This document shows, one piece after another, positions 17,503-26,137 of a stretch of 64,000 nt of DNA. The DNA comes from Microbacterium hydrocarbonoxydans (GTDB lineage: Bacteria; Actinomycetota; Actinomycetes; Actinomycetales; Microbacteriaceae), in the NCBI RefSeq assembly GCF_023715885.1, contig NZ_JAMBOY010000005.1, positions 62,001-126,000 of the forward strand, read 5' to 3'. A program made the position numbers and the translations under genes. Each line of letters opens with the position of its first letter. The stretch's first letter is position 1. Below the pieces are notes generated by a model, which was given only the letters and a program-made list of their open reading frames with translations, was not told the origin of the DNA and ran no database searches.

Positions 17503-18840
17503 ATGACGCCCCCGCTCGATCTGTCCAGACGGCAGTTCCTCACCGCCGCCTCCGTCATGGCCGGTGCCGCCCTGCTCGCAGGGTGCGCACCGGGCACCGT
17601 CCCCGGTTCCACCGCGAAGACGCTGCAGTTCTGGCATCTGCTGTCCGGCGGCGACGGCGTCACGATGTCGCAGCTGCTCGACACGGCGAACGCCGCGCAG
17701 AGAGCGTACCGCGTGCGCCCCACAGTGCTGGCCTGGGGCACCCCGTACTACACGAAGCTCGCCATGGCCGGTGCGGGCGGTCGCGCCCCCGACGTGGCGA
17801 TCATGCACGCCACCCGCACGGTCGGCTGGGCACCCGGAGGCCTGCTCGACCCGTGGGATCTCGACGAGCTCGCCGCACTCGGCGTCGACTCCTCCGCCTT
17901 CCCGAAACCCATCTGGGAGAAGGGCTTCGTCGGCGACGACATGTACAGCGTCGCGCTCGACGCCCACCCATTCGTGGCGATGTTCAACACCGACATCTGC
18001 GATGCGGCAGGCGTGCTCGACAGCGACGGACGGCTGCTGCCGACCGCGTCGCCGGAGGAGTTCGTCGACCAGCTGCGCACGATCGGCGGCTCCGCCGAGG
18101 GGCACGCGCTCTCGTTCGGCTACCTGGGCGACGGCGCCCAGATGTGGCGCCTCTTCTACACCTTCTACTCGCAGCACGGCGCCCCGATGGAGCTGCCGGC
18201 CGGCGGCACGGCGGTGATCGACAAGGACGCCGCGGTCGAGTCGCTCACACTCATGACCACCCTGCTCGACGGCGAGATCGCCCTCGCCCAGGCCGACTAC
18301 GGCAGCGCGATCGCCGAGTTCGCGACGGGTAAGAGCGGGATGCTGTTCACCGGCGTCTGGGAGCTGCGCACCATGCAGAGCGCCGACCTGCCGTTCGACG
18401 CCACGATGATCCCCACGCTCTACGGCACGCCCGCTGTCTATGCCGACTCGCACTCCTTCGTCCTGCCGCACCAGAACAATGCCGATCCCGACAAACGCGC
18501 GCTGACGTACCGGTTCGTCGCCGACATGCTGAAGGGCTCGTTCGGCTGGGCCGAGGCCGGTCACATCCCCGCGTTCCTCCCCGTGACCGAGTCGCCGAAG
18601 TACGACGACCTCATCCCCCAGGCGCACTACGCGGAGGCGGCGCAGCACGTGGTCTACGATCCCACCGCCTGGTTCACCGGTTCCGGATCGAACTTCCAGA
18701 GCGAGTTCGGCGCGGCCGTGCAGGGCGTGCTGCTGTCGGGCGACGACCCGGCCGCGGCGGTCGACCGCTTCGAGGCGAGAGTGAACGCGCTGCTGCGACA
18801 GCCCAACCCTGCCGACCCGGAAGGGGCGTTCGCGTCATGA
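17503..18840 (+). CDS. extracellular sugar-binding lipoprotein, CUT1 ABC importer
   Basis: 445 residues. The N-terminus has a twin-arginine motif (SRRQFLTA) followed by a lipobox LLAGC, so the protein is probably exported by Tat and lipid-anchored. The mature part is a type 1 extracellular solute-binding protein (LQFWHLLSGGDG near 44). ATG at 17503 is preferred over an in-frame GTG at 17497 because GAAGGAG (17491-17497) is then well placed. It overlaps the first permease by 4 bp. Genes for two permeases and a GH51 enzyme follow; the ligand is probably an arabino-oligosaccharide. Confidence 0.9.
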   Translation: MTPPLDLSRRQFLTAASVMAGAALLAGCAPGTVPGSTAKTLQFWHLLSGGDGVTMSQLLDTANAAQRAYRVRPTVLAWGTPYYTKLAMAGAGGRAPDVAIMHATRTVGWAPGGLLDPWDLDELAALGVDSSAFPKPIWEKGFVGDDMYSVALDAHPFVAMFNTDICDAAGVLDSDGRLLPTASPEEFVDQLRTIGGSAEGHALSFGYLGDGAQMWRLFYTFYSQHGAPMELPAGGTAVIDKDAAVESLTLMTTLLDGEIALAQADYGSAIAEFATGKSGMLFTGVWELRTMQSADLPFDATMIPTLYGTPAVYADSHSFVLPHQNNADPDKRALTYRFVADMLKGSFGWAEAGHIPAFLPVTESPKYDDLIPQAHYAEAAQHVVYDPTAWFTGSGSNFQSEFGAAVQGVLLSGDDPAAAVDRFEARVNALLRQPNPADPEGAFAS

Positions 18841-19784
18841 CCGCCGTCACCGATTCCACACGCACGATCGTCACCGGCTCGCGAACCACTCCCCGCGGCC
18901 GTCGGGCCGGCTCCCGTCAGCGCGAGCAGCTCATCAGCTGGGCGTTCCTGGCCCCGTTCCTCGTCGCCTTCCTGCTCTTCCTCGTGTGGCCGATCATCCA
19001 CGGCATCATCCTCAGCTTCACCGACCAGTCCCTCACGGGCGCCGGCGGCGGGTTCGTCGGCTTCGCGAACTACGCCGAGGCGCTGGGCGACCCGAAGATG
19101 TGGCAGTCGATGGGCAACACCGTGTGGTTCACACTGCTCTCCACGGTGCCCCTGGTGGTCATCGCCCTCGTCATGGCGGCGCTCGTCGACCGCGGCATCC
19201 CCGGCCAGTGGCTGTGGCGCCTGTCGTTCTTCATGCCGTTCCTGCTCGCCTCGACGGTGATCTCGCAGATCTGGGTCTGGATCTTCAACCCTCAGGTCGG
19301 CGCGGCCAACAACATCCTCGAGTTCTTCGGTCTCGCGCCGATTGCCTGGCTGCAGAATCCCGACACGAACATGCTGTCCATCGTGATCGCCACGGTCTGG
19401 TGGACCGTCGGGTTCAACTTCCTGCTGTACCTCGCCGCGATGCAGAACATCCCGCCGCAGCAGTACGAGGCGGCATCCCTCGACGGGGCCGGCGCCTGGC
19501 GTCAGTTCTGGTCGATCACGCTCCCCCAGCTCGGGCCGGCGACGGTGCTCATCCTGATCCTGCAGATCCTCGCCTCGCTCAAGCTGTTCGACCAGGCGTA
19601 CCAGATGCTCGGCGGCGTCGCGAGCGACACCACACGCTCGATCGTCCAGTACATCTACGAGGCCGGCTTCGTGAGCTATCGGTTCGGCTACTCCGCGGCG
19701 ATCTCCTACGTCTTCTTCGCCCTCATCGTCATCATCGGCGTCGCCCAGGCACTCATCACGCGCCGCCGGAAGGAACAGCTCTGA
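18837..19784 (+). CDS. ABC sugar permease (MalF/UgpA type)
   Basis: 315-residue inner-membrane protein with about six hydrophobic segments and the EAA loop (EAASLDGAGAWRQFWSITLP near 218-237) that contacts the ATPase. ATG start overlaps the binding-protein stop as ATGA. It pairs with the following permease to form a heterodimeric CUT1 channel. No ATPase gene is in the operon; actinobacteria often use a shared MsiK-type ATPase encoded elsewhere. Confidence 0.93.
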   Translation: MTAVTDSTRTIVTGSRTTPRGRRAGSRQREQLISWAFLAPFLVAFLLFLVWPIIHGIILSFTDQSLTGAGGGFVGFANYAEALGDPKMWQSMGNTVWFTLLSTVPLVVIALVMAALVDRGIPGQWLWRLSFFMPFLLASTVISQIWVWIFNPQVGAANNILEFFGLAPIAWLQNPDTNMLSIVIATVWWTVGFNFLLYLAAMQNIPPQQYEAASLDGAGAWRQFWSITLPQLGPATVLILILQILASLKLFDQAYQMLGGVASDTTRSIVQYIYEAGFVSYRFGYSAAISYVFFALIVIIGVAQALITRRRKEQL

Positions 19785-20704
19785 TGTCCACCGCCACGAC
19801 CACCGCTCCCACCGCCACCGAGACGATCACGACCGCGGCCACCGGAGCGCCGCGCCGTACCCGCCTGCCCGGCCAGAAGCCGTTCGGACCACTGCGCATC
19901 ACGGCGTTCGTCGTGCTGCTCCTGCTCGCCGTCGGCTGGCTGCTGCCGTTCCTCTGGGCGGTCGCGACGGCCTTCAAGACCGAGACGGATGCCGCGTCCG
20001 GCGACCCGGGATGGATCGGCGCCTCCGGTCCGACCGTCGACGCGTTCGTCGCCATCCTGTCGCAGGGCAACGTGTACACCTGGGCGTTCAACAGCCTGTG
20101 GACATCGGCCGCGATCACCCTGATCACGCTCGCCATCTCCGCGCTGGCCGCGTACGCGCTCTCGCGTCTCGACTTCACCGGCCGCAGATGGCTGTTCGTC
20201 GTGATCATCGCCTCGATCGTCGTGCCCCCGCAGGTGCTGATCATCCCCCTGTTCTACGAGATGCTCGCGTTCAACCTGATCGACACGTACTGGGGACTCA
20301 TCCTCCCGCAGGTCGTCGCCCCGGCGATGGTGTTCATCCTGAAGCGGTTCTTCGACGCGGTCCCGATCGAGCTCGAGGACGCCGCACGCGTCGACGGAGC
20401 CGGACGCTTCCGCATCTTCTGGTCGATCGTGCTGCCGCTGTCGCGGCCGATCCTCGCCTCCGTCGCGATCTTCGTCTTCATCACGGCATGGAACAACTTC
20501 CTGTGGCCGTTCCTCGTCATCAACGACACCACGCTCATGACGTTGCCGGTGGGCCTGCAGACCGTGATCAGCGCCTACGGCGTGCAGTACGCGCAGGTCA
20601 TGGCGCAGGCCGTGCTCGCCGCCGTGCCGCTCATCGTCGTGTTCCTCATCTTCCAGAAGCAGATCGTCAAGGGAGTCGCGACGAGCGGCTTCGGCGGTCA
20701 GTAA
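19784..20704 (+). CDS. ABC sugar permease (MalG/UgpE type)
   Basis: 306 residues. A Thr/Ala-rich cytoplasmic N-terminus of ~35 residues precedes six membrane segments; the EAA loop reads LEDAARVDGAGRFRIFWSIV. ATG at 19784 overlaps the previous stop by one base. Last transporter gene of the operon; an extragenic repeat separates it from the arabinofuranosidase gene 86 bp downstream. Confidence 0.93.
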   Translation: MSTATTTAPTATETITTAATGAPRRTRLPGQKPFGPLRITAFVVLLLLAVGWLLPFLWAVATAFKTETDAASGDPGWIGASGPTVDAFVAILSQGNVYTWAFNSLWTSAAITLITLAISALAAYALSRLDFTGRRWLFVVIIASIVVPPQVLIIPLFYEMLAFNLIDTYWGLILPQVVAPAMVFILKRFFDAVPIELEDAARVDGAGRFRIFWSIVLPLSRPILASVAIFVFITAWNNFLWPFLVINDTTLMTLPVGLQTVISAYGVQYAQVMAQAVLAAVPLIVVFLIFQKQIVKGVATSGFGGQ

Positions 20705-20722
20705 TCCCGCATCCCCACCGTC

Positions 20723-20760
20723 GGTCGTTGAGCGCGGAGCGCAGCGACGAGACGAAACGC
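20723..20760 (+). repeat. single extragenic repeat, GGTCGTTGAGCG family
   Basis: A solo copy beginning GGTCGTTGAGCG and ending GAGACGAAACG, between the permease and abfA genes. Unlike other copies it supplies no stop codon (the permease stop is 18 bp before it). Confidence 0.8.
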
Positions 20761-20790
20761 CCCTTCCCCAGCCCAGACCCTAGGAGAGCA

Positions 20791-22314
20791 ATGTCTCAGG
20801 CCCGCATCACCATCGACCGCGACTTCACGATCGCCGACGTCCCCCGGAGGCTCTTCGGATCGTTCGTCGAGCACATGGGGCGCTGCGTCTACACCGGCAT
20901 CTACGAACCGGGTCACCCACAGGCCGACGAGCGCGGATTCCGTCAGGACGTCCTCGCGCTGGTGAAGGAGATGGGACCGACCGTCGTGCGCTACCCCGGC
21001 GGCAACTTCGTCTCGGGGTACCGCTGGGAGGACGGCGTCGGCCCGGCCGATGACCGCCCGGTGCGCATCGACGGCGCGTGGCACACCATCGAGACGAACG
21101 CCTTCGGCCTGCACGAGTTCATGGACTGGGCGAAGGATGCCGAGGTCGAGGTCATGGAGGCGATCAACCTCGGCACCCGCGGCGTCGAGGAGGCCAGGGC
21201 GCTCGTCGAGTACGCGAACCACCCCTCCGGCACCTACTGGTCGGACCTGCGGCGGAAGAACGGAGCGGAGCAGCCGTTCGACATCAAGCTGTGGTGCCTC
21301 GGCAACGAGCTCGACGGGCCGTGGCAGATCGGCGGCAAGACCGCCGGCGAGTACGGACGTCTGGCGCAGGAGGCCGCGAAGGCGATGCGTCTCGTGGACC
21401 CGTCGATCGAGCTGGTGGCCGTCGGGTCGTCCGGGCGCTCGATGCCGACCTTCGGCACCTGGGAGCACACGGTGCTCTCGCACGCCTACGACGAGGTCGA
21501 CTTCGTCTCGATGCACGCCTACTACCAGGAGCACGACGGCGACGCCGAGTCGTTCCTCGCCGAGTCGGTCGACATGGACGCCTTCATCGAGGGAGTCATC
21601 GCGACCGTCGACGCGGTCAAGGCCGCCGGCAAGCACACCAAGCAGATCGACATCTCGTTCGACGAGTGGAACGTGTGGGACCAGGTGAAGTACAACGACG
21701 TGGAGGCGAAGGAGATCGCGAAGGCCGGCTGGCGACAGCATCCGCGTCTCATCGAGGACACGTACAACGTGACGGATGCCGTCGTCGTCGGCACCCTGCT
21801 CAACAGCCTCCTGCGCCACGGCGACCGCGTGAAGATCGCCAACCAGGCCCAGCTCGTGAACGTGATCGCGCCGATCCGCTCGGAGGAGGGCGGTGCGGCG
21901 TGGCGCCAGACGAGCTTCTGGCCCTTCGAGCGCATGGCGCGGCTGGCCAAGGGGCGCATTCTTCGCCTCGCCGTCTCGGCTCCCCAGATCGAGACGAAGC
22001 GCTACGGCGGAGTGGATTCGGTCGACGCCGCCGCCACCTGGGACGAGGCGACCGGACGGGTCGTCGTCTTCGTGGCGAACCGCTCGCTCACCGAGGAGAG
22101 CGACCTCACGATCGACCTGCACGGACTCGGGGATCTGCGCGTCGAGAACGCCGAGACCCTGACGATCCCGGAGGGCGGCGACCGCCACACGTCGAACCTC
22201 GAGACGACCCCGGATGCCGTGCACATGGTGCCTCTCGGTGCCGCGGAGGTCGTCGACGGCGCTGTGCGCGCGACGCTGCCGCCGCTGTCGTGGTCGGTCA
22301 TCGAGCTCGGCTGA
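20791..22314 (+). CDS. abfA: alpha-L-arabinofuranosidase, GH51
   Basis: Removes terminal arabinofuranosyl residues from arabino-oligosaccharides. 507 residues, normal for bacterial GH51. The acid/base E173 is in CLGNELDGPW and the nucleophile E292 in SFDEWNVW, near the E175/E294 of the Geobacillus enzyme. There is no signal peptide, so it should act in the cytoplasm on imported oligosaccharides. ATG at 20791 is preceded by AGGAGAG. It follows the CUT1 importer and supplies arabinose to the araDBA operon about 8 kb away. Confidence 0.96.
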   Translation: MSQARITIDRDFTIADVPRRLFGSFVEHMGRCVYTGIYEPGHPQADERGFRQDVLALVKEMGPTVVRYPGGNFVSGYRWEDGVGPADDRPVRIDGAWHTIETNAFGLHEFMDWAKDAEVEVMEAINLGTRGVEEARALVEYANHPSGTYWSDLRRKNGAEQPFDIKLWCLGNELDGPWQIGGKTAGEYGRLAQEAAKAMRLVDPSIELVAVGSSGRSMPTFGTWEHTVLSHAYDEVDFVSMHAYYQEHDGDAESFLAESVDMDAFIEGVIATVDAVKAAGKHTKQIDISFDEWNVWDQVKYNDVEAKEIAKAGWRQHPRLIEDTYNVTDAVVVGTLLNSLLRHGDRVKIANQAQLVNVIAPIRSEEGGAAWRQTSFWPFERMARLAKGRILRLAVSAPQIETKRYGGVDSVDAAATWDEATGRVVVFVANRSLTEESDLTIDLHGLGDLRVENAETLTIPEGGDRHTSNLETTPDAVHMVPLGAAEVVDGAVRATLPPLSWSVIELG

Positions 22315-22330
22315 GTCGCGCGATCCTCAC

Positions 22331-22431
22331 CGCGTTTCGTCTCGGTGCTTCGCTCCTCGCTCAACCACCGGGATCCCACCGGTCGTTGAGCGAGCGGAGC
22401 GAGACGAAACGCGGCACCCTCGCTCAACGAC
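22331..22431. repeat. extragenic repeat cluster, GGTCGTTGAGCG family
   Basis: An inverted copy (22333-22369), a forward copy (22381-22412) and a half copy (22420-22431). The long inverted pair lies between the convergent abfA and MFS genes and could terminate both. The half copy encodes the last Gly-Arg and the TGA stop of the MFS gene. Confidence 0.85.
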
Positions 22432-23905
22432 CTCCGTCGTGGGTCACCGGCTTGTCTCCTGATTCGACGAGGGACAGCGGGTCGGCGATGTCCTCCAGGG
22501 ACTTGCCCGCCGCGCTCACGCCGAAGAGACCGCAGACGACCCCGCCGAAGATCATGATCCCCGAGCCGAGCACGTACCCCCAGAACAGCGGACCGCGGTC
22601 TCCGGTCTCGGCGCTCTGACCGATCAGCGAGCCGTAGAGCACCGGAGCGATCGCGCCGACGAGCTGACCGATCGAGAAGACGTAAGAGATGACCTGGCTG
22701 CGCAGCTCCAGCGGGAAGATCTCACTGACCGTGAGGTATGCCGCCGAGGCGCCGGCGGAGGCGAAGAAGAAGGACGCGCACCAGAACGCCGTGTGGGTGC
22801 CCGCGTTCAGGACTCCCGCGTTGAACAGGAACGCGCTGACGAGCAGGATCGACCCCGCGAGCACGTAGGTGAGGAACAGCATCCGCCGCCGTCCCCACGT
22901 GTCGAAGAAGTGTCCGAGCACGAGTGCGCCGGCGAGGTTGCCGACCGCGAAGATGATGAAGTACTGCGAGGCCGACGCCGGCGGGGTGTCGTAGAAGTTC
23001 TCGAGCACGAGCGCGTAGGTGAAGAAGATCGCGTTGTAGAGGAACGACTGCGTCACCATCATCGTGATCCCGACGAGGGTCCGCCGCGGATACTTCTTGA
23101 AGAGCACCTTCGCGATCACGAGGAACGGCACCTGACCGTACTCCTTCACCGTGATCGCCTTCGACTCGTCGACGGGCGGGATCTCCCTGCCCTCCTCGCG
23201 AATGCGCTGCTCGATGCCGTCGACGTTCCGCTCGGCCTCGTCCTCACGGCCGTGCGTCATCTGCCAGCGCGGGCTCTCGGGGATGTGACGGCGCAGCCAG
23301 ATGATCAGGATGCCGAGCACCGGCCCCAGGAAGAAGCTGAGGCGCCAGCCGAGGTCCTGCGGGAGGATGTCGGTGTTCAGGAAGAACAGGTTCGCGACGG
23401 CACCCAGGGCGGCACCGCCCCAGTAGGTGCCGTTGATCGCGATGTCGACGCGTCCCCGGTACTTCGCGGGGATGATCTCGTCGATCGCCGAGTTGATCGC
23501 GGCGTACTCGCCGCCGATGCCGGCGCCGGCGACGAAGCGCCAGATGTAGAAGAACCAGGGCGCGAATGCGAGACCGGCGACGGCGGAGCCGACGAGATAG
23601 ACAACCAGCGACAGGATGAAGAGCTTCTTGCGGCCGAGACGGTCGGTGAGGCGCCCGAACACGAGCGCGCCGAAGACCTGGCCGAGCAGGTAGCAGGTGC
23701 CGGCCAGACCGACCTCGGCCGGGCCCATGCCGAGGGTCGCCGCGTAGCCGTTCGCGGCGACGATCTGCACCTCGAGGCCGTCGAGGATCCAGGAGAACCC
23801 CAGTCCGACGACGATCATCCAGTGGAAACGCGCCCACGGGAGCCGGTCCATCCGGGCGGGAACGAGGGACCGGACCTTTTTCACCGGCACATCGGATGCG
23901 GACAT
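22424..23905 (-). CDS. MFS transporter, sugar/metabolite:H+ symporter type
   Basis: 493 residues, 12 predicted membrane helices with a long central cytoplasmic loop (~residues 215-265). Family motifs: GRLTDRLGRKK after helix 2, GIGGEYAAINSAIDEII in helix 4, and the RR-type second-half loop GHFFDTWGRRR. ATG at 23905 is preceded by a strong GAAGGAGG site; an upstream GTG/ATG reading begins in the ribosome-binding site. It follows prpC on the same strand after 112 bp, so it might carry an organic acid, but the substrate is not evident. The stop lies in an extragenic repeat. Confidence 0.85.
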   Translation of the reverse strand: MSASDVPVKKVRSLVPARMDRLPWARFHWMIVVGLGFSWILDGLEVQIVAANGYAATLGMGPAEVGLAGTCYLLGQVFGALVFGRLTDRLGRKKLFILSLVVYLVGSAVAGLAFAPWFFYIWRFVAGAGIGGEYAAINSAIDEIIPAKYRGRVDIAINGTYWGGAALGAVANLFFLNTDILPQDLGWRLSFFLGPVLGILIIWLRRHIPESPRWQMTHGREDEAERNVDGIEQRIREEGREIPPVDESKAITVKEYGQVPFLVIAKVLFKKYPRRTLVGITMMVTQSFLYNAIFFTYALVLENFYDTPPASASQYFIIFAVGNLAGALVLGHFFDTWGRRRMLFLTYVLAGSILLVSAFLFNAGVLNAGTHTAFWCASFFFASAGASAAYLTVSEIFPLELRSQVISYVFSIGQLVGAIAPVLYGSLIGQSAETGDRGPLFWGYVLGSGIMIFGGVVCGLFGVSAAGKSLEDIADPLSLVESGDKPVTHDGGR

Positions 23906-24017
23906 GGAGCCTCCTTCACACAGGACCACCGAGGTCCCGGATCAGTGATACTCCTCCGACGCGATTCGGCGCGACCGCTTGATTCCGGCATCCGATCGCG
24001 CTACGGCGTCCGTCGCG

Positions 24018-25151
24018 TCAGCCCTGGACGTGCCTCTCGTCGACGCCGTCGTAGTGCGAGAGCGGACGGATCAGCGCGTTCGCCCCCGCCTGCTCGATGA
24101 CGTGCGCGGTCCAGCCGGTGACCCGCGCGGCGACGAACAGCGGCGTGAACGTGAGCGTGTCGAAGCCGATGAGGTTGTACGCCGGTCCCGACGGGTAATC
24201 GAGGTTCGGGTAGATGCCCTTCCGCGCGACGAACTCCGATTCCAGGGCGTCGTACAGCGCGGCGACCTCGGGCCTGTCGTAGTGCTCGACCAGGGTGTCG
24301 AGCGCGGCCTTCATGGTCGGCACGCGCGAGTCGCCCTTCTTGTACACGCGGTGTCCGAAGCCCATGATCTTGCGCTTCTCGGCGAGCGCCTTGTCGAGCC
24401 ATGCCTCGACGTTCCCGGCATCCCCGATCTCGTCGAAGATGTGCAGCACGGCTTCGTTCGCGCCGCCGTGCAGCGGACCCTTGAGGGCGCCGATCGCGCC
24501 GACGACCGCAGAGTACAGGTCGCTGAGGGTCGAGGTGATCACGCGGGCGGTGAAGGTCGACGCGTTGAACGAGTGCTCCGCGTACAGGATCATCGAGCGG
24601 TTGAAGGCGTCGACGACCACGGGGTCCGGCTCCTCGCCGAACGTCATCCAGAGGAAGTTCGAGGAGTAGTCGAGGTCGTCGCGCGGCTCGACGATCGCGT
24701 GACCGCGACGGCGACGCTGACCGTAGGCGACGATCGCCGGAAGAGCGGCGAAGAGGCGGATGCTGCGCTCGAGGTTCTCCTCCGGGCTCCCGCCCGCGTT
24801 CAGCACCGATCCTCCGGCGCCGGGGTCGGAGGCGCCGATGACGCTGACGGCCGTGCGCACCTCGTCCATGGGGTGCGCCTCGAGCGGGACGAGGTCGATC
24901 GCCTGCTTCACGTTCTCGGCGAGCGCGCGGTGCGTTCGCTCCTCGTGGCGGAATGCGGCGAGCTCGTCGGGCGTCGGCAGCTCACCGTGCCACAGCAGGT
25001 AGGCGACGGCCTCGAACGGCTGGGTGTCGGCCAACTCCTGCACCGGGTACCCGCGATAGAGCAGGCTGTTCGTCTCGGGGTTGACCTTCGAGATCGCCGT
25101 GGTGTCGACGACGACCCCCGCGAGGCCCTTCCTGATGTCCGGTTCGCTCAT
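24018..25151 (-). CDS. prpC: 2-methylcitrate synthase
   Basis: Condenses propionyl-CoA with oxaloacetate. 377 residues, short like other PrpC/CitZ enzymes. Catalytic histidines are visible at H193 (AEHSFNASTF), H228 (GPLHGGANE) and H267 (GFGHRVYKKG), and the conserved aspartate follows in the LDYPSGPAY region. ATG at 25151 is preferred to an in-frame GTG at 25157, since the GAAGGAG site then has normal spacing. Its place after prpD and prpB distinguishes it from a housekeeping citrate synthase. Confidence 0.93.
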   Translation of the reverse strand: MSEPDIRKGLAGVVVDTTAISKVNPETNSLLYRGYPVQELADTQPFEAVAYLLWHGELPTPDELAAFRHEERTHRALAENVKQAIDLVPLEAHPMDEVRTAVSVIGASDPGAGGSVLNAGGSPEENLERSIRLFAALPAIVAYGQRRRRGHAIVEPRDDLDYSSNFLWMTFGEEPDPVVVDAFNRSMILYAEHSFNASTFTARVITSTLSDLYSAVVGAIGALKGPLHGGANEAVLHIFDEIGDAGNVEAWLDKALAEKRKIMGFGHRVYKKGDSRVPTMKAALDTLVEHYDRPEVAALYDALESEFVARKGIYPNLDYPSGPAYNLIGFDTLTFTPLFVAARVTGWTAHVIEQAGANALIRPLSHYDGVDERHVQG

Positions 25152-25174
25152 GCTCACTCCTTCGTGTACTTCGA

Positions 25175-25237
25175 CTCGTCGCTTCGCTCCTCGCTCAGCA
25201 ACCGGGTCGGATGTCCGCTTCGCTGCGCTCAGCGATC
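25175..25237 (-). repeat. degenerate extragenic repeats, GGTCGTTGAGCG family
   Basis: Two diverged minus-strand copies (about 25203-25175 and 25237-25216) between prpB and prpC. The second, reading GATCGCTGAGCG, encodes the final Asp-Arg and the TGA stop of prpB. Confidence 0.65.
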
Positions 25238-26137
25238 GGTGTTGTCGAGTGTGAAGTTGAAGACCCCGGAGTCGAAGTGGTTGTACGACTCGTAGTCGAT
25301 CAGGTCGTAGAGATCGGCGCGGTGCTGCATCTCGCCGAGCTTCGAGGTCAGGTGCCCCTCGTCGTTCAGCGTATCGAGAGCGCGGCCCGCCGCGCCCATC
25401 GCGATGCGCAGCAGCGAGACCGGCCAGATCACCATGCTCACCCCCGCCGCCTGCAGCTGCGTCGTCGAGAACAGGTCGCTCTTGCCGAACTCGGTCATGT
25501 TGGCCAGGATCGGCACGTCGAGCGCGTTCGCCATGACCTCGAACTCGGAGAGGTCGCGCATCGCCTCGGGGAAGATCGCATCGGCACCCGCATCCACCAG
25601 CGCCTTGGCGCGATCGATCGCGGCGTCCAGTCCGTCGATGGCGCGGATGTCGGTGCGGGCCATGATGAGGAAGTTCTCGTCGCGACGTGCGTCGGCGGCG
25701 GCGCGGACGCGCTTGATCGCCGTGCCCTCGTCGACCACGCTCTTGCCGTCGAGGTGGCCGCAGCGCTTGGGGTTGATCTGGTCCTCGATGTGGGTACCGG
25801 CGAGTCCGGCGTCTTCGAGCTCCTGAATCGTGCGGGCGACGTTCATCGGCTCGCCGAAGCCGGTGTCGGCGTCGACGATCGCGGGGATGTCGGTCATGCG
25901 GGCGATCTGATTCGCGCGCCCGGCGACCTCGGTCAGCGTCGTGAGGCCGATGTCGGGCAGGCCCAGGTCGGCAGACAGCACGGCGCCCGAGATGTAGACG
26001 CCGTCGAAACCCTTCTGCTCGATGAGCCTGGCGCTCAGCGGGTTGAACGCGCCGGGGAAGCGCAGCAGCTCCCCCGAGGCGATGCGCTCACGGAACAGCC
26101 GCCGCTTTTCGGCGGGCGTCGTCGTGGAGTACAGCAT
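25229..26137 (-). CDS. prpB: 2-methylisocitrate lyase
   Basis: Cleaves 2-methylisocitrate to pyruvate and succinate. 302 residues, a TIM barrel of the isocitrate-lyase superfamily. Metal-binding aspartates lie in IVDADTGFG (88-96) and the catalytic cysteine C126 in the PKRCGH loop, which marks methylisocitrate lyase. ATG at 26137 overlaps the prpD stop by one base (TGATG). The stop codon lies in a degenerate extragenic repeat. Confidence 0.97.
   Translation of the reverse strand: MLYSTTTPAEKRRLFRERIASGELLRFPGAFNPLSARLIEQKGFDGVYISGAVLSADLGLPDIGLTTLTEVAGRANQIARMTDIPAIVDADTGFGEPMNVARTIQELEDAGLAGTHIEDQINPKRCGHLDGKSVVDEGTAIKRVRAAADARRDENFLIMARTDIRAIDGLDAAIDRAKALVDAGADAIFPEAMRDLSEFEVMANALDVPILANMTEFGKSDLFSTTQLQAAGVSMVIWPVSLLRIAMGAAGRALDTLNDEGHLTSKLGEMQHRADLYDLIDYESYNHFDSGVFNFTLDNTDR

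Noticed and set aside
16282-18648. Extension of the alditol oxidase reading frame to over 1200 residues
   Set aside because: The extra sequence is antisense to the LacI and binding-protein genes; the oxidase homology begins at 16281.
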